From Lysobacter dokdonensis DS-58 (lineage in GTDB: Bacteria; Pseudomonadota; Gammaproteobacteria; Xanthomonadales; Xanthomonadaceae): 64,000 nucleotides of DNA. The notes beneath the pieces are model-generated. The model had not been told where the DNA came from, ran no database searches, and was given only the letters and a program-made list of their open reading frames with translations. A program made the position numbers and the translations under genes. The number at the start of each line of letters is the position of its first letter. Position 1 is the stretch's first letter. The stretch lies in the NCBI RefSeq assembly GCF_000770795.1, contig NZ_JRKJ01000016.1:1-64000 (forward strand), read 5' to 3'. Below, in pieces: positions 1 to 10,157 of this stretch.

Positions 1-906
1 CCACGCAGCCGCCAACCGCGCGAGGCTGTCGCGGGCGTGCGCGTCCTCCGGATCGAGCGCGAGCGCGGCGCGATAGGCATCGGTCGCCGCGTCGAGTTGC
101 TTGCGACGCAACGCGGCATCGCCGCGCGCGCGTTGCGCATCGCGCGCCTGCGTCAGCGCGGCTTGCGCGTCGGGCAGGCCGACGTGGCCCGGGTCGTATT
201 CGCGCACGCGCGCCACCAACGTGGCCGCGTCTTCGAACTCGTTGCGCGCCAGGTGCGCCTGCGCTTGTTGCAGCAACTGCGAGAGCGCGTCCTCGCGGCC
301 TTCGAGCGCGGTGTTGTTGGATGGCTGCAGTGACAGCACTTCCTTGTAGAGCGGCAGCGCGGCCTTCGGGTCGCCATCCAGATGACCTGCCTCGCGCGCC
401 TTGGCCGCGTCGGCGAGGAGCGTGTCGGTGGCGACGAGGTCGACTTCGTGTGCACGCAAGCGCGACTCGATGCGGTCGACCTGCGCGCTCGGCACCGCGA
501 GTTCGCGCGCGAGTTGCAAGGCCAGGTGCGCTTCCTGGAAGCGGCGCGCGTCGGTCGCCTTGTCGGCTTTGGCGAGCGCCACTTCGCCGACGCGCTGCAA
601 GCCCGCGCGGGCTTCGTCGCGGTCCGAATCCATTGCCAGCGCCGCGGAATACAGCTCGCGCGCGCCGGTGCGGTCGGGCGCCGTGAGTTTGCCGGCGGCC
701 AGCGCGCGCGCCGCCGCATCGAGCGTCTGCTGGTATTGCGCTTCGGGATACAGGCGATCGGACATCGGCTGGCGGAACGCGACGATCAACACCACCAGGC
801 CGAGCACGCCGACGGCACCGACTTCCACGCGCCGGCGCAACGCCGGTGGCCAGCGGCGCAACCAGTCGATGAAACGCAGGCGGAGCGGATCGCGGACGCG
901 GGCCAT
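1..906 (-). CDS. TPR-repeat inner-membrane protein, C-terminus off the left edge
   Basis: The visible part is about 302 residues starting with MARVRDPLRL. A basic N-terminus is followed by one membrane segment at about residues 28-45 (GAVGVLGLVVLIVAF), then a long Ala/Leu/Arg-rich helical region with TPR-like units such as ALPLYKEVLSLQPSN and AATDAYRAALALDPED. This predicts a bitopic protein with a TPR scaffold for protein-protein contacts; the partner cannot be read. The ATG lies one base after the relA stop on the same strand, so the two are probably co-transcribed. The true C-terminus is outside the window. TPR assignment is firm; function is unknown. Confidence 0.8.
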   Translation of the reverse strand, partial: MARVRDPLRLRFIDWLRRWPPALRRRVEVGAVGVLGLVVLIVAFRQPMSDRLYPEAQYQQTLDAAARALAAGKLTAPDRTGARELYSAALAMDSDRDEARAGLQRVGEVALAKADKATDARRFQEAHLALQLARELAVPSAQVDRIESRLRAHEVDLVATDTLLADAAKAREAGHLDGDPKAALPLYKEVLSLQPSNNTALEGREDALSQLLQQAQAHLARNEFEDAATLVARVREYDPGHVGLPDAQAALTQARDAQRARGDAALRRKQLDAATDAYRAALALDPEDAHARDSLARLAAAW

Positions 907-907
907 G

Positions 908-3058
908 TCAGGTCGCGCGCCGCGCTTGCTCGACGCCCGGCACCGCGGCGAGTTTCCCGAGCAGCGCCGAGAGTTGGCCGTAGTCCGACACGCGCAGGCG
1001 CACGTTCAGGCGCACGCGGCCGGTGCCGCGTTCGGGCTCGCTGCTGATCGCGGCGACGTGCGCGTTCTCCTGCGCGATCAGGTTCGACAAATCCTTCAGC
1101 AACCACTTGCGATCGAGCGCGAGCAGGACCACGTCGACATCGTGCCCGCCGCCCGCGCCGCCCCATTCGACGGGAATCGCGCGTTGCGGCTGCGCCGCCG
1201 CCAGGCGCACGTACGTCGGGCAACCCAGGCGATGCACCGAAATGCCCTTGCCGCGCGTGAGGTAACCGACGATGGGTTCGCCCGGCACCGGCTGGCAGCA
1301 ACGCGCCGGTTGCGCGAGCAGGTTGCCGACGCCGGCGATGGTGAAATCGGAACGGCCCTTCTTCGCCGGTGCACGCGACACGACCGGCGAATGCACGGGC
1401 TCGGGTTCGGCGAGCGCGCGTTCGTGTTCGAGCAATGCACGCCCCACCTGGTGCGGGCCGACGTCGCCCAGCGCGACGAGCACGACGAGGTCGTCGTCGG
1501 TGGACACATTGAATTTCGGCAACACCGGTGCGAGATCCGCTTTCGCGAGGCCGAGGCGCTTGAGTTCCTTGTCCAGCAATTCGCGGCCGGCCTGCAGGTT
1601 GCGTGCGCGGTCGAGCTTGTGGAACCAGCTGCGCACCTTCTCGCGCGAACGCGCGCTGGCGAGAAAGCCGTTGGATTGCACGAGCCAGTCGCGCCGCGGC
1701 TCGGCGACCTTGCCGGTCATGATTTCGACGCGGTCGCCGCTGCGCAGAACGTGGTCGAGCGGCACGATGCGGCCGTCGACCTTCGCGCCGCGGCAGCGAT
1801 GCCCGACTTCGGTGTGCAGGCGGTAGGCGAAGTCCAGCGGCGTCGATCCGCGCGGCAGATCGATCACTTCACCGCGCGGCGTGAGCACGTAGATGCGGTC
1901 TTCGGCGAGCTCGCTGTCGAGTTCGCGCAGCAAATTGCCTTCTTCGCCCGGCGTGGATTCCAGCAGCTGGCGCATCCACGCGATGCGCTTTTCCATCGCG
2001 GCGTCGGCGCCCTTGCTCGACCCGCGGCCTTCCTTGTACTTCCAGTGCGCGGCGACGCCGAGCTCGGCCTGCGCGTGCATCTCGTGCGTGCGGATCTGCA
2101 CTTCGAGCGTCTTGCCTTCCGGCCCGATCACCGCGGTGTGCAGCGAGCGATAGTCGTTGCGCTTGGGACGCGCGATGTAGTCGTCGAACTCGTCGGGCAC
2201 CGGCAGCCACAACGCATGCACCAGGCCGAGCACGGCGTAGCACGCGGGCACGTCGTCGACGAGCACGCGCACGGCGCGCAGGTCGTACAACTCGCCGATG
2301 GGCGCGTTCTTCTTCTGCATCTTCCGCCAGATGCTGTAGATGTGCTTCGGGCGGCCGGCGACGTCGGCGCGGATGCCGGCCGCGTCGAGCGCATCGCGCA
2401 GCGAGGCCTTCACGTCTTCGATGAAGCGCTCGCGGCCGCTGCGCTTGTCGTCGAGCAGACGCGCGATCTGCTGGTAGGTCTGCGGCTCGAGATACCGGAA
2501 CGCGAGGTCTTCCAGTTCCCACTTCAGCTGCCAGATGCCCAGGCGATTGGCGAGCGGCGCGTGGATGTCGCGCGTGAGTTGCGCGAGCGCGCGCTGCTGT
2601 TCCGGCGGCGCGTTCACCGCCAGGCGCAGGCGCGCGAGATGGCGCGAGAGCAGCACGAGCACGACGCGCAGGTCGCGCACGATGGCAAGCAGCAGTCGGC
2701 GCAGGCCTTCGCTGCTGCCTTGTCCGCGTTGTTCGGCGTGCAGCGCCCAGACCTGCACCGCGGCGCGCTGGCCTTCCAGCAACGCGGAAATCTGCGGGTA
2801 GTCCTTCTCGATGCGCGGGCGCAGCGCCGCGTCCACGCGCGGCAGCGCGCGCAGCACGGCGGCGGCCGTGACTTCGCCGTCGGCGCCCAGGCGCGCGAGC
2901 GAACCCAGCGTATCGGCCAGCACCGCCGGCGGGTCGGGCGCATCCACGAAGGGATCCCCCGCCACCTGCAGCATCGCGTCGCGCAACGGTTGCGCGATCG
3001 CGTCCGCGGGCGGGAGCGCCAGCAACGCGGGCAATGTCAGTGGGGTGAGCTTGCTCAA
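908..3058 (-). CDS. relA: RelA-type (p)ppGpp synthetase
   Basis: 716 residues, near the usual RelA length of about 740. The N-terminal region lacks the His-Asp motif of the hydrolase domain, as in monofunctional RelA. The synthetase domain spans about 235-345 and has the RelA-type acidic motif EFDDYIA followed by RSLHT and VQIRTHEMHAQAELG. A TGS domain is at about 388-450 (LPRGSTPLDFAYRLHTEVGH). A Cys-containing zinc-finger-like region (RCCQPVPGEPIVGYLTRG) and a C-terminal ACT domain follow. Known role of the family: ribosome-bound sensing of uncharged tRNA and transfer of pyrophosphate from ATP to GDP/GTP. The TPR gene follows after one base. The EFDD motif and missing HD residues separate it from SpoT. 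Confidence 0.95.
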   Translation of the reverse strand: MSKLTPLTLPALLALPPADAIAQPLRDAMLQVAGDPFVDAPDPPAVLADTLGSLARLGADGEVTAAAVLRALPRVDAALRPRIEKDYPQISALLEGQRAAVQVWALHAEQRGQGSSEGLRRLLLAIVRDLRVVLVLLSRHLARLRLAVNAPPEQQRALAQLTRDIHAPLANRLGIWQLKWELEDLAFRYLEPQTYQQIARLLDDKRSGRERFIEDVKASLRDALDAAGIRADVAGRPKHIYSIWRKMQKKNAPIGELYDLRAVRVLVDDVPACYAVLGLVHALWLPVPDEFDDYIARPKRNDYRSLHTAVIGPEGKTLEVQIRTHEMHAQAELGVAAHWKYKEGRGSSKGADAAMEKRIAWMRQLLESTPGEEGNLLRELDSELAEDRIYVLTPRGEVIDLPRGSTPLDFAYRLHTEVGHRCRGAKVDGRIVPLDHVLRSGDRVEIMTGKVAEPRRDWLVQSNGFLASARSREKVRSWFHKLDRARNLQAGRELLDKELKRLGLAKADLAPVLPKFNVSTDDDLVVLVALGDVGPHQVGRALLEHERALAEPEPVHSPVVSRAPAKKGRSDFTIAGVGNLLAQPARCCQPVPGEPIVGYLTRGKGISVHRLGCPTYVRLAAAQPQRAIPVEWGGAGGGHDVDVVLLALDRKWLLKDLSNLIAQENAHVAAISSEPERGTGRVRLNVRLRVSDYGQLSALLGKLAAVPGVEQARRAT

Positions 3059-3124
3059 GGGAGTGGAGGATCCTGCGACGGCCCTACAGTACCGCGCCTT
3101 GCGCGAAGGGCGCGGCAGCGCCGT

Positions 3125-6100
3125 TCAGCCGCCGCGCAGGCGCGCCAGCCGCGCGGCGAGCCGCTTCGGGGAGACACCGGCGCGCGCACCGAGTTCCTGC
3201 GCGAACAGCGAGACCCGCAGTTCCTCCAGGTCCCAGCGCAGCGCCTGCCACTCGGGTTCATCCAGCTGGTCGTCCACCGCGGCGTCGGCCAGCGCATCGG
3301 CGAAGGGCTTGAGTTCGAGCATGCGGGCCTGGTCGCGCGCCGGATCGCGCAGCGCGCGTTCGGCGCGCAACACCAGCGCACGCAGGTAGCGCGGGTAATC
3401 GGCGAGCGCGGCGGCGGGCACGTCGCGCAGGAAGCCCGGCGGCACGAGCGCGGCGAGCTGCCGGCGCATGTCGTCGAGGTTGCCGCTCGCCCATCCGACC
3501 AACTTGCTGTCCAGGCCCGCGCGCACGTCGGCGACCAGGGACAGGATCGCCTCGGCCTGCCGAAGGCGCGCGGTCGCTTCGGGGAACAGGCCCTTGGCGA
3601 TCGCCTCGCGTCGTGCTTCGAAAGCGACGGTGTCGCGCACGTCTTCGAGGCCATCCGACGCGAGCGCTGCGAAGGCGCCTTCGACCAGGTCGGCCCGCAG
3701 GCGGTCGCTGTCGGTGCCCGGCAGGTCGCGCGGCCCCGCCGACTCGATCGCCGCGTACAGCAGCGCGAGTTTCGCCTGGATCGGCAGCTGCTTGCGCGCG
3801 TGCTTGAGTTTGTCGGCCAGTTCGAGGCGCAGCAGGCGGCGCACACCGTCGGGGTGGCGGCGGTTGGCTTCCTCGCGGCTCGCATGCACGGTGAGCGCGA
3901 CGGAATCGCCGCGGTCTTCGAGCGCGGGATAGGCGGGCACGCCGCCCGCGCCGGTGACCGAGGGTGGGATGGGCCGCTCGGGGAAGTGGACGAGGCCTTG
4001 TTGCGCGAGGCCTTCCGCGGCGCGGGCGGCGAAGGCGGCTTCGGCCCTGGCGCCGAATCGTGCGCGGAGTTCCTGCAGGTCACGGGATTCCGCCAGCACG
4101 AGAGGGTCCCCTCCCCGCGTTGCGGGGCGGGAAGGCGTTGCGTCGATGAGCCTGAGATTTGCGTGCAGGTGCTGCTCGATCGATGGCGGGTCGAATTCGG
4201 CTGCGGAGATCGCAACGCCGGTGAGCTTGTGCAGGAACCGCGCGAGCTCGCCTTCGATCGCATCCGCGGTCGGTTGCGGGAAGGCTTCGGCGAAGGCGCG
4301 CGCGAAATCCGGCGCGGGCACGAAGTTGCGGCGCAAGGCCTTCGGCAACGATTTGATCAACGCGGTCGCCTTGTCGGCCACGAAGCCCGGCGCGAGCCAC
4401 GACAACCGCGCTGCATCCAGTGCATTGAGCAGATGCAGCGGAACGACGACAGTCATGCCGTCGTCCTGCGATCCCGGTTCGAAGCGATAGCGCACCGCGA
4501 GGCGCACATCGCCCAGCGGGAAATACGGCGGAAAGCGCGTGGCATCGCTTTCGTCGCCCACCATCAGGTCGGCGAGCGTCCACTCGAGCGCCGCCTTCTC
4601 CTCCTTCGACAATCGCGCGAACCATGCATCCAGCGCCTGCGCGTTGTGCACGTGCGCGGGCAGGCGATCGAGATACCACTGCGCCTGCCACTCCTCGTCG
4701 ACCACCAACCCGGTGCGGCGTTGCTTGGCTTCTTCTTCCTTCGCCTTCTCCAGCGTGGACAGGTTGCGTTGCAGGAATGCGGCGCGCGTGTTGATCTCGC
4801 CCGTCACCAGCGCATCGCGCGCGAAGATCTGCCGCGCTTCTTCGGGGAACAACGCGCCGTAGTGGATCGGCCGCTTCGGCGCGAGCACGAGGCCGAACAA
4901 GGAAATCTGTTCGCTGCCGACCACGCGCCCCTGCGAGCGCGCCCAGCGCGGATCGTGCTGGCGGCGCGCGAGCAGGTGCGGCAACGCATCGATGGCCCAT
5001 TCGGGTTCGATGGCGGCATTGGTCAGCGACCACACGCGCTCGGTGTCGAGCAGCGTCGCCGACAGCACCCACGGCGGCGGTTTCTTCGCCAGCGGCGAAC
5101 CGGGGAACAATTGGAACTTGCGGCCGCGCGGGCCGTCGTAGAGGTTGCGGTCCGCGCGATTGCCGACCTGCGTCGGCAGGCCCGTCAGCAACGCACGATG
5201 CAGGTCCGCGTACGGCGCGTCGGCGTCGTTCTGTTTCCATCCCAGTTCGTCGCACAGCAACTTCAACTGGCGATGCAGCTCGCGCCATTCGCGCAGCCGC
5301 AGGAAGCCGAGGAAGTGCTTCTCCGCCCACTGGCGCAGCTTGGATTGCGTGAGGTCTTCGTGCGCCTGGCGGTACGCATCCCACAACTTGAGGATGCCGA
5401 CGAATTCCGACTTCTGGTCGGCGAACTCCGCGTGCGCGTTGTCCGCGGCGGCGCGTTGGTCGGCGGGGCGTTCGCGCGGGTCCTGGATGCCGAGGAACGC
5501 GGCGATCGCGATCATCTCGCGCAGGCAGCCTCGCTCGTTGGCTGCGATGAGCATGCGCGCGAGCTTCACGTCAACCGGCAGGCGCGCCATCGTGCGGCCG
5601 ATCGGCGTGAGCTTGCGCGCGCCGTGTTCGGCGTCTTCGATGGCGCCCAGTTCGAGCAATTGTTGCCAGCCATCGGCGACCGCTCGCGGCTCGGGCGGTT
5701 CCAGGAACGGGAATTCCTCGATGCGGCCCAAGCCCAGCGACAACATACGCAGGATCACGCCCGCGAGCGCGGCGCGGCGGATTTCCGGGTCGGTGAACCG
5801 CGCGCGCGATTCGAAATCGGACTCCGTATACAGGCGATAGCACGTGCCCGGCGCGATGCGCCCGCAGCGGCCCTTGCGTTGGTCCGCGCTGGCCTGGCTG
5901 ATCGGCTCGATGTGCAGGCGATCGAGTTTCTGCCGCGGGCTGTAACGCTTCACGCGCGCCAGGCCGGGGTCGACCACCGCGTGGATGCGCGGCACCGTCA
6001 GCGAGGTTTCGGCGACGTTGGTCGCCAGCACGATGCGCCGCTTGGGGCCGGGATTGAACACGCGGTCCTGGTCCCTGGCCGACAGGCGCGCGTAGAGCGG

Positions 6101-7060
6101 CAGGATCTCGGTGTGGCGATACTTGCGGCGTTCGAGCGCGGTGTGCGCGTCGCGGATCTCGCGTTCGCCGGGCAGGAAGATCAGCGTGTCGCCCATCGGG
6201 TGTTCGCGCGCGATTTCGTCGCACGCACCGACGATGCCGTCGAGCACCGTGCGGTCGCCCGCATCCTCGCCCTCGCCTTCGATCGGCCGCCACTGCACGT
6301 CGACCGGATAACCGCGGCCTTCGACGCTCACCACCGGCGCGTCGTTGAAATGCGCGGAGAAGCGCGCGGTGTCGATCGTCGCCGAGGTGACGATGATCTT
6401 CAGGTCCTTGCGGCGCGTGAGCAGCTGCTTGAGGTACCCGAGCAGGAAGTCGATGTTGAGGCTGCGCTCGTGCGCTTCGTCGACGATGATCGTGTCGTAG
6501 GCCGACAACCAGCGATCGGACTGGATCTCGGCGAGCAGGATGCCGTCGGTCATGAACTTGACCGCCGTCTGCTCCGACACGTTGTCGGTGAACCGCACCT
6601 GGTAACCGACCGCACCGCCCATCGGCACCTGCAATTCTTCGGCGACGCGGCGTGCGACCGCGCGCGCGGCGATGCGGCGCGGCTGCGTGCAGCCGATCAT
6701 GCCGGCGGCGCCGCGGCCGGCGGCGAGGCACAACTTCGGCAACTGCGTGGTCTTGCCCGAACCGGTTTCGCCCGCGATCACCACCACCGGATGCGCGCGG
6801 ATCAATTCGACGATGCGCTCGGCCTCCGCGGCGATCGGCAGCGTGTCGTCGACCGCCGCTTGCGGGAGGCGCGCGGCGCGCAGCTCGCGCGTCTCCACCG
6901 AAACGGCGAGCGCGGCGGCGAACGCATCGCGCGCCGATTCATCGCCGGGCTTGGCGTTCCAGCGGTTCCACAGGCCCAGCAGGCGGCCGCGGTCCTTCGA
7001 CAACGCCCCGTCGATGGCCCGCCGGCCCTGCGATGACGCGCCCTTTGCACCTGTTTCCAT
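3125..7060 (-). CDS. hrpA: ATP-dependent RNA helicase HrpA (DEAH box)
   Basis: 1311 residues, matching HrpA of other proteobacteria (about 1300). Walker A GETGSGKTTQ is at about 97-106, DEAH (VDEAHERSL) at about 194-197, motif III SATIDTARFS follows, and motif VI is in the RKGRCGRIAPG segment. The winged-helix/HA2/OB region and the long HrpA-specific C-terminal region fill the rest. Known role: DEAH-box helicase involved in mRNA processing and rescue of stalled ribosomes. I chose the ATG at 7060 (METGAKGA) because GGAG lies 3 bases upstream; in-frame ATGs at 7069 and 7075 are alternatives. It runs toward relA with a 66-base gap and diverges from the dps-like gene. Confidence 0.95.
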   Translation of the reverse strand: METGAKGASSQGRRAIDGALSKDRGRLLGLWNRWNAKPGDESARDAFAAALAVSVETRELRAARLPQAAVDDTLPIAAEAERIVELIRAHPVVVIAGETGSGKTTQLPKLCLAAGRGAAGMIGCTQPRRIAARAVARRVAEELQVPMGGAVGYQVRFTDNVSEQTAVKFMTDGILLAEIQSDRWLSAYDTIIVDEAHERSLNIDFLLGYLKQLLTRRKDLKIIVTSATIDTARFSAHFNDAPVVSVEGRGYPVDVQWRPIEGEGEDAGDRTVLDGIVGACDEIAREHPMGDTLIFLPGEREIRDAHTALERRKYRHTEILPLYARLSARDQDRVFNPGPKRRIVLATNVAETSLTVPRIHAVVDPGLARVKRYSPRQKLDRLHIEPISQASADQRKGRCGRIAPGTCYRLYTESDFESRARFTDPEIRRAALAGVILRMLSLGLGRIEEFPFLEPPEPRAVADGWQQLLELGAIEDAEHGARKLTPIGRTMARLPVDVKLARMLIAANERGCLREMIAIAAFLGIQDPRERPADQRAAADNAHAEFADQKSEFVGILKLWDAYRQAHEDLTQSKLRQWAEKHFLGFLRLREWRELHRQLKLLCDELGWKQNDADAPYADLHRALLTGLPTQVGNRADRNLYDGPRGRKFQLFPGSPLAKKPPPWVLSATLLDTERVWSLTNAAIEPEWAIDALPHLLARRQHDPRWARSQGRVVGSEQISLFGLVLAPKRPIHYGALFPEEARQIFARDALVTGEINTRAAFLQRNLSTLEKAKEEEAKQRRTGLVVDEEWQAQWYLDRLPAHVHNAQALDAWFARLSKEEKAALEWTLADLMVGDESDATRFPPYFPLGDVRLAVRYRFEPGSQDDGMTVVVPLHLLNALDAARLSWLAPGFVADKATALIKSLPKALRRNFVPAPDFARAFAEAFPQPTADAIEGELARFLHKLTGVAISAAEFDPPSIEQHLHANLRLIDATPSRPATRGGDPLVLAESRDLQELRARFGARAEAAFAARAAEGLAQQGLVHFPERPIPPSVTGAGGVPAYPALEDRGDSVALTVHASREEANRRHPDGVRRLLRLELADKLKHARKQLPIQAKLALLYAAIESAGPRDLPGTDSDRLRADLVEGAFAALASDGLEDVRDTVAFEARREAIAKGLFPEATARLRQAEAILSLVADVRAGLDSKLVGWASGNLDDMRRQLAALVPPGFLRDVPAAALADYPRYLRALVLRAERALRDPARDQARMLELKPFADALADAAVDDQLDEPEWQALRWDLEELRVSLFAQELGARAGVSPKRLAARLARLRGG

Positions 7061-7172
7061 ACACTCCATGACCATTGACCGGATCAATCGCGGCGCCAGC
7101 AACAGTCGATTTCCGCCGCCGTCCCCGCCGCACTATTGTGATCGCAACAAGACGCAAAGGAGCACTGAACGC

Positions 7173-7700
7173 ATGGCCACCCCCGCCAAGACCCTGAAGG
7201 AAGACCCGCAAGTGGGCGGCAACGCCCCCGACATCGACATCGGGATCAGCGCCGAAGACCGGAAGAAGATCTCCGAGTCGTTGATGGTCTCGCTGGCGGA
7301 CGCCTTCACGCTGTACCTGAAGACGCACAACTTCCACTTCAACATCACCGGCGAGATGTTCAACAGCCTGCACACGATGTTCGAGACCCAGTACAACGAG
7401 CAGTGGATGGCCTTCGACGAGATCGCCGAGCGCATCCGCGCGCTGGGCTTCAACGTGCCGGCCTCCTACGACGACTTCCAGCGCCTGACCAGCATCAAGC
7501 CGGGCACGAAGGTCGAGCACACCGACTGGCGCGAGATGGTGCGCCAGCTCGTCGTGGGCAACGAGGCGGTCGCCCGCTCGGAGCGCAAGTCGCTGGAAAT
7601 CGCCGACAAGGCCGGCGACGACCCGACCGTCGACATGCTCACCCAGCGCCTGAAGGTGCACGAAAAGAACGCCTGGATGCTGCGCGCGCTGCTGCAGTGA
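7173..7700 (+). CDS. dps: Dps-like ferritin-family DNA-protection protein
   Basis: 175 residues, in the Dps range. The ferritin-like core carries [18 protein letters not shown] and [20 protein letters not shown], which supply the conserved His, Asp and Glu of the inter-subunit ferroxidase centre. Known role: a dodecamer that oxidises Fe(II), stores iron and can shield DNA in stress. The ATG at 7173 is preceded by AAAGGAG, with about ten bases between them. A weak -10-like TATTGT lies at 7134-7139; I see no convincing -35 or OxyR site. The first 35 or so residues are polar and probably flexible. It diverges from hrpA and precedes recQ, which is probably separately translated. Confidence 0.93.
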   Translation: MATPAKTLKEDPQVGGNAPDIDIGISAEDRKKISESLMVSLADAFTLYLKTHNFHFNITGEMFNSLHTMFETQYNEQWMAFDEIAERIRALGFNVPASYDDFQRLTSIKPGTKVEHTDWREMVRQLVVGNEAVARSERKSLEIADKAGDDPTVDMLTQRLKVHEKNAWMLRALLQ

Positions 7701-7758
7701 TGCGATGAATGCCGACGCGTCGGCGATGCCGGCGCGTCGCGCTTGGTATTCTGGCGGC

Positions 7759-9558
7759 ATGTCGCAGTCCGCCCTCGATGTCCTCCGCCACGTTTTCGGG
7801 TACGACGCCTTCCGGGGCGTACAGGGCGAGATCGTCGACCACGTCGCCACCGGCGGCGATGCGCTCGTGCTCATGCCCACCGGCGGCGGCAAATCCCTGT
7901 GCTACCAGTTGCCCGCGCTGTTGCGCCAGGGCACGGCGGTCGTCGTCTCGCCGCTGATCGCCCTGATGCAGGACCAGGTCGAGGCCCTTCGCCAGTTGGG
8001 GGTCAAGGCCGCGTTTCTCAACTCTTCGCTGGATGCGGCGGAATCCCTGGCGGTCGAGCGAGCCTTCTCCGACGGCGCGCTCGACCTGCTGTACGTGGCG
8101 CCGGAACGCTTGCTGACCCCGCGCTTCCTCTCGCGGCTCGAGCGCGCGCACATCGCGCTGTTCGCCATCGACGAAGCGCATTGCGTCTCGCAATGGGGCC
8201 ACGACTTCCGCCCGGAGTACCGCCAGCTCACGATGCTGCACGAGCGGTTTCCCGACGTGCCGCGCATCGCGCTGACCGCCACGGCCGACGCGCCGACGCG
8301 GCGCGAGATCGTCGAGCGCCTGGGCCTGGAGGACGCGCGGCAGTTCGTCAGCTCCTTCGATCGGCCGAACATCCGCTACACCATCGTGTCCCGCGACGAC
8401 GGGCGCCGCCAGCTCGTGGATTTCCTTCGCGATCGCCGCCGCGATTCGGGCATCGTGTACTGCCTCTCGCGCAAGAAGGTCGAGCAGACCGCGGAATTCC
8501 TCGTCGCACAGGGCTTCACCGCGCTGCCGTACCACGCGGGGCTCGATTCGGAAATGCGCGCCGCGCACCAGCGGCGCTTCCTGCGAGAGGACGGCATCGT
8601 CATGGTCGCGACCATCGCCTTCGGCATGGGCATCGACAAACCCGACGTGCGTTACGTCGCGCACCTCGACCTGCCGAAATCCCTGGAAGGCTATTACCAG
8701 GAAACCGGCCGCGCGGGCCGCGACGGGGATCCGGCGGATGCGTGGATGGCCTACGGCCTGGGCGACGCGGTGCTGTTGCAGCGGATGATCGAGGAATCCG
8801 AGTCGGGCGAGGAACGCAAACGCCTGGAGCGGCGCAAGCTCGACGCGCTGATCGGCTTCTGCGAATCCACCGCGTGCCGCCGCCAGGGGCTGCTCACGTA
8901 TTTCGGCGAACCGCACGCAGGCGACTGCGGCAACTGCGACAACTGCATCGCGCCACCGCGCAGCTGGGACGCCACGGTCGCTGCGCAGAAGGCGTTGTCG
9001 TGCGTCTATCGCACCGGGCAGCGGTTCGGCGCGGCGCACGTGATCGACGTCCTGCGCGGCGCGGAGACGCAGAAGGTCTTCCAATTCGGGCACGACCACG
9101 TCACCACATACGGCATCGGCAAGGAACTCGATGCCAAGCAATGGCGCAGCGTGTTCCGGCAACTCGTCGCCGGCGGGTGGCTGGCGGTGGACGTGGAAGG
9201 CCACGGCTCGCTGCGGCTCACCTCCGCCAGTTCCGCGCTGTTGAAAGGCGAAACCACGCTGACCTTGCGTGCGGAGACCGAGAAGGCGCCGCGTCGTCGC
9301 GAATCGCGCAACGCCGAAGTGTTGTCCGACTTGCCGGACGAGGCGGCGCACCGCTTCGACGCCTTGCGCCGGTGGCGCAGCGAAGTCGCGCGCGAACAGG
9401 GCGTGCCGGCGTACGTCATCTTCCATGACGCCACGCTGCGGCAAATCGCGTTGGCCGAGCCGTCGGACCTGGATGCACTCGCGGAAGTCCAAGGCGTCGG
9501 CGCGGCCAAGCTCGAACGCTACGGGCGCGACGTGCTGGAAACCTTGATCGGCGGCTGA
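7759..9558 (+). CDS. recQ: ATP-dependent DNA helicase RecQ
   Basis: 599 residues, the normal RecQ size. Walker A ([11 protein letters not shown]) is at about 41-50 and the DEAH box in [18 protein letters not shown] at about 138. The helicase C-terminal half ends with [13 protein letters not shown]. The RecQ zinc-binding cysteines lie in [18 protein letters not shown] and GNCDNC. A winged helix and a C-terminal HRDC domain (about 520-599) complete it. Known role: 3'-5' unwinding in RecF-pathway recombination and repair. The ATG at 7759 (MSQSALDV) is preferred over in-frame starts from 7705 because homology begins there; its ribosome site is weak. Confidence 0.95.
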   Translation: MSQSALDVLRHVFGYDAFRGVQGEIVDHVATGGDALVLMPTGGGKSLCYQLPALLRQGTAVVVSPLIALMQDQVEALRQLGVKAAFLNSSLDAAESLAVERAFSDGALDLLYVAPERLLTPRFLSRLERAHIALFAIDEAHCVSQWGHDFRPEYRQLTMLHERFPDVPRIALTATADAPTRREIVERLGLEDARQFVSSFDRPNIRYTIVSRDDGRRQLVDFLRDRRRDSGIVYCLSRKKVEQTAEFLVAQGFTALPYHAGLDSEMRAAHQRRFLREDGIVMVATIAFGMGIDKPDVRYVAHLDLPKSLEGYYQETGRAGRDGDPADAWMAYGLGDAVLLQRMIEESESGEERKRLERRKLDALIGFCESTACRRQGLLTYFGEPHAGDCGNCDNCIAPPRSWDATVAAQKALSCVYRTGQRFGAAHVIDVLRGAETQKVFQFGHDHVTTYGIGKELDAKQWRSVFRQLVAGGWLAVDVEGHGSLRLTSASSALLKGETTLTLRAETEKAPRRRESRNAEVLSDLPDEAAHRFDALRRWRSEVAREQGVPAYVIFHDATLRQIALAEPSDLDALAEVQGVGAAKLERYGRDVLETLIGG

Positions 9559-9566
9559 TACGAAAA

Positions 9567-9590
9567 CGGGAAGGCCTTTCGACCTTCCCG
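9567..9590 (-). terminator. Rho-independent terminator of the small gene 9637-9846
   Basis: Perfect inverted repeat: arms CGGGAAGG (9567-9574) and CCTTCCCG (9583-9590) with an 8-base loop. Read on the minus strand the stem is followed by TTTT, so it best terminates the leftward small gene. It lies 8 bases after the recQ stop but has no T run in the recQ direction. Confidence 0.7.
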
Positions 9591-9636
9591 CGTCGCGCCC
9601 TGATCAGAGGCTGGAACGGCTATCGATCAGCGCTGG

Positions 9637-9846
9637 TCAGCGCTTCTGGTTCTGATCGGTGCTGCGCGCATCCGGCTGGGAGCCGGTCTTTCCCTGCATG
9701 TCGCGGTCGGTGCTGGTGTCGGACTGGCCGGCCTTGCGTTCCGTCCCGGAATCCTTGCCCATGCCCTGCTGGCCGGCCTGCTGGTTCTGCTTGTCCTGCG
9801 GCGAGCCGGTGTTCTGCTGCGTACGATCGTTCGGATTGTTGGCCAT
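9637..9846 (-). CDS. Small hydrophilic, probably disordered protein (69 aa)
   Basis: 69 residues starting MANNPNDRTQQN, rich in Gln, Asn, Asp, Lys, Ser and Gly, with no Cys, Trp or Phe and no hydrophobic segment. The composition (QDKQNQQAGQQG, GKTGSQPDARS) resembles small stress-associated hydrophilins, but I do not recognise a family. Support for a real gene is good: GGAG with about nine bases before the ATG, a dedicated terminator at 9567-9590, and a roughly 310-base upstream region rich in inverted repeats. The role is unknown; a stress function is only a guess. Confidence 0.7.
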   Translation of the reverse strand: MANNPNDRTQQNTGSPQDKQNQQAGQQGMGKDSGTERKAGQSDTSTDRDMQGKTGSQPDARSTDQNQKR

Positions 9847-9906
9847 CGTTGTACTTCTCCGTTGGTTACCAATTGCCGGCGTGAGATTTGCCGGACGCGA
9901 CCATTC

Positions 9907-9940
9907 TGCAATTGGTTGCATGAGAAACACGTGATACGTG
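9907..9940. promoter_or_regulatory. Paired palindromes in a divergent intergenic region (candidate operators)
   Basis: TGCAA-TTGG-TTGCA at 9907-9920 and CACGT-GAT-ACGTG at 9928-9940 are two perfect inverted repeats 7 bases apart. They lie about 60-95 bases upstream of the small gene at 9637-9846. A tandem TTGCCGG (9873-9879 and 9888-9894) lies between them and that gene. The rest of 9847-10157 shows no gene on either strand. The arrangement suggests dimeric regulator sites; which regulator is unknown. Confidence 0.35.
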
Positions 9941-10157
9941 AGCGCATTCAGCGCGCAATCGAATGTGTTGCATGAACCGTTGCGAGTGTTCAAAGCCGCT
10001 TCCACAAACCCGAACAGGCAATGTGAGGAACTTTCTTCGCGCATGACGGCGCGCCTCTGCCTTTGCCCCGAAGGGCAGGCGAATTGCCCCAAAGGTCAAT
10101 CGGTTCGCGCGCGACGCGTTGCTAGCCTCGCGGAATTCCAACAAGGGGAGAGTTCGC

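Noticed and set aside
908-3058. Bifunctional SpoT/Rel hydrolase-synthetase
   Set aside because: The hydrolase HD residues are missing and the synthetase has the EFDD form of monofunctional RelA.
401-7036. Open frame of more than 2200 codons on the plus strand over relA and hrpA
   Set aside because: Antisense shadow caused by high GC; the minus-strand products are unmistakable RelA and HrpA and the plus product is Arg/Ala-rich with no fold.
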